A DNA stretch of 6,706 nt from Verrucomicrobiota bacterium (lineage in GTDB: Bacteria > Verrucomicrobiota > Verrucomicrobiia > Opitutales > Opitutaceae), in contig JAEWKR010000153.1 of the NCBI GenBank assembly GCA_023457715.1, forward strand, positions 1 through 6,706. Direction: 5' to 3'. The notes below the pieces were generated by a model. The model did not search any database. It saw only the letters and a program-made list of their open reading frames with translations, and was not told the origin of the DNA. Within the stretch, counting starts at the first letter, position 1. Each line of letters opens with the position of its first letter. The position numbers and the translations under genes are program-made. Shown here in pieces: positions 6,443-6,706 of this stretch.

Positions 6443-6520
6443 CCGCAAGAAGGCGCAAGAAGGCGCAAGAGAAGAGGACGTTTGAACCCCCTTTTTTGCG
6501 ACTTCTGCGCCTTCTTGCGG
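6443..6520. repeat. Imperfect hairpin made of CGCAAGAAGG decamer units
   Basis: The left arm (6443-6468) contains the 10-nt unit CGCAAGAAGG in tandem, starting CCGCAAGAAGGCGCA. The right arm (6496-6520) is its inverted copy. Fifteen base pairs are perfect (6443-6457 with 6506-6520). Then come one bulged A (6458), four pairs, one mismatch and five pairs. The loop is 27 nt and includes a C and T run. It would be very stable as RNA and may slow or stop transcription or protect the 3' end. The classical downstream T-run is missing, so I class it as a repeat rather than a terminator. Confidence 0.8.
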
Positions 6521-6579
6521 CCCTCTCGTTTGGTGGCTTGTAGCCTACCCCCTAAACCGGAACGATTCAGTTAACCACG

Positions 6580-6602
6580 AATGGACACGAATCGACACGA
6601 AT
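6580..6602 (+). repeat. CACGAATGGA decamer repeat, left arm of an inverted pair
   Basis: The 23 nt consist of the 10-nt unit CACGAATGGA repeated with small changes, continuing from CACGA at 6576. The reverse complement of 6684-6706 matches at 21 of 23 positions. The spacer between arms is 81 nt with no gene. This sequence type resembles dispersed intergenic repeats I associate with Verrucomicrobiota and related phyla. Confidence 0.85.
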
Positions 6603-6683
6603 GAAGACCTGGGAAAATCATCACTTCCGCGCAGGCACAAAACCGTGAGCGGGACTACGGACGGGCTGCATTCGAACTCTCCT

Positions 6684-6706
6684 ATTCGTGTTCATTCGTG
6701 TCCATT
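6684..6706 (-). repeat. CACGAATGGA decamer repeat, right arm, cut by window end
   Basis: The + strand reads ATTCGTGTTCATTCGTG then TCCATT, the inverted copy of 6580-6602 with two mismatches. It runs to the last base of the window, so the arm probably continues outside. By symmetry with the left arm it should continue into CGTGGTTAA. Confidence 0.8.

Larger units (their letters stand above)
6351..6706. other. Repeat-rich gene-free region downstream of the operon
   Basis: No credible gene is visible up to the window end. The stretch holds three repeat systems in a row: a CGGTAGG heptamer array, a decamer-based hairpin and a second decamer-based inverted repeat cut by the window edge. The 6543-6580 and 6603-6683 portions show nothing further that I recognise. 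An operon terminator is expected here. The hairpin at 6443-6520 is the only candidate, but it lacks a T-run after its right arm. Confidence 0.7.

Noticed and set aside
6443..6520. Classical Rho-independent terminator
   Set aside because: The stem is strong, but the T-run lies in the loop and none follows the right arm; kept as a repeat with possible termination activity.

Overview
The window is about 6.7 kb of high-GC bacterial DNA. It holds one transcription regulator gene followed by a four-gene ABC exporter operon, all on the + strand. Three gene-free stretches (about 1-539, 1260-1662 and 6351-6706) are packed with short tandem repeats and inverted repeats. GC-rich codons, weak or absent Shine-Dalgarno sequences at most starts, and intergenic repeats of the kinds I associate with Verrucomicrobiota (especially Opitutaceae) suggest that phylum. 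No rRNA or other phylogenetic marker is present, so the placement is an inference.

Layout. Positions 1-539 carry no convincing gene but several repeats: a CACAGAG-type repeat, a perfect seven-copy heptamer array, three copies of a 26-nt repeat in mixed orientation, and a 42-nt direct repeat. Positions 540-1259 encode a Crp/Fnr-family regulator that starts with GTG. Immediately after its stop codon begins a TTTTGGG heptamer array. About 90 nt further on it is answered by its inverted copy, giving a potential long hairpin (1260-1445). The remaining 217 nt up to 1662 form the probable promoter and leader region of the exporter operon.

The operon runs from a periplasmic adaptor of the HlyD/MacA type (1663-3084), to a MacB/LolD-type ATPase (3114-3851), to two different MacB/FtsX-type permeases (3848-5101 and 5109-6350). 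The junctions are 29 nt, a 4-nt ATGA overlap, and 7 nt. Together they should form a tripartite-type inner-membrane pump in which two unequal permease subunits share one ATPase and hand substrate to the adaptor. No outer-membrane channel gene is present here. The substrate cannot be read from the sequence. The Crp/Fnr protein is a plausible local regulator, but nothing proves the link.

After the operon come nine copies of a CGGTAGG heptamer, a strong imperfect hairpin built from a CGCAAGAAGG decamer, and an inverted pair of a CACGAATGGA decamer whose right arm is cut by the window end. The most notable non-genic signal is that unrelated repeat units in different gaps share the same period (7 or 10 nt) and the same tendency to be paired with an inverted copy.
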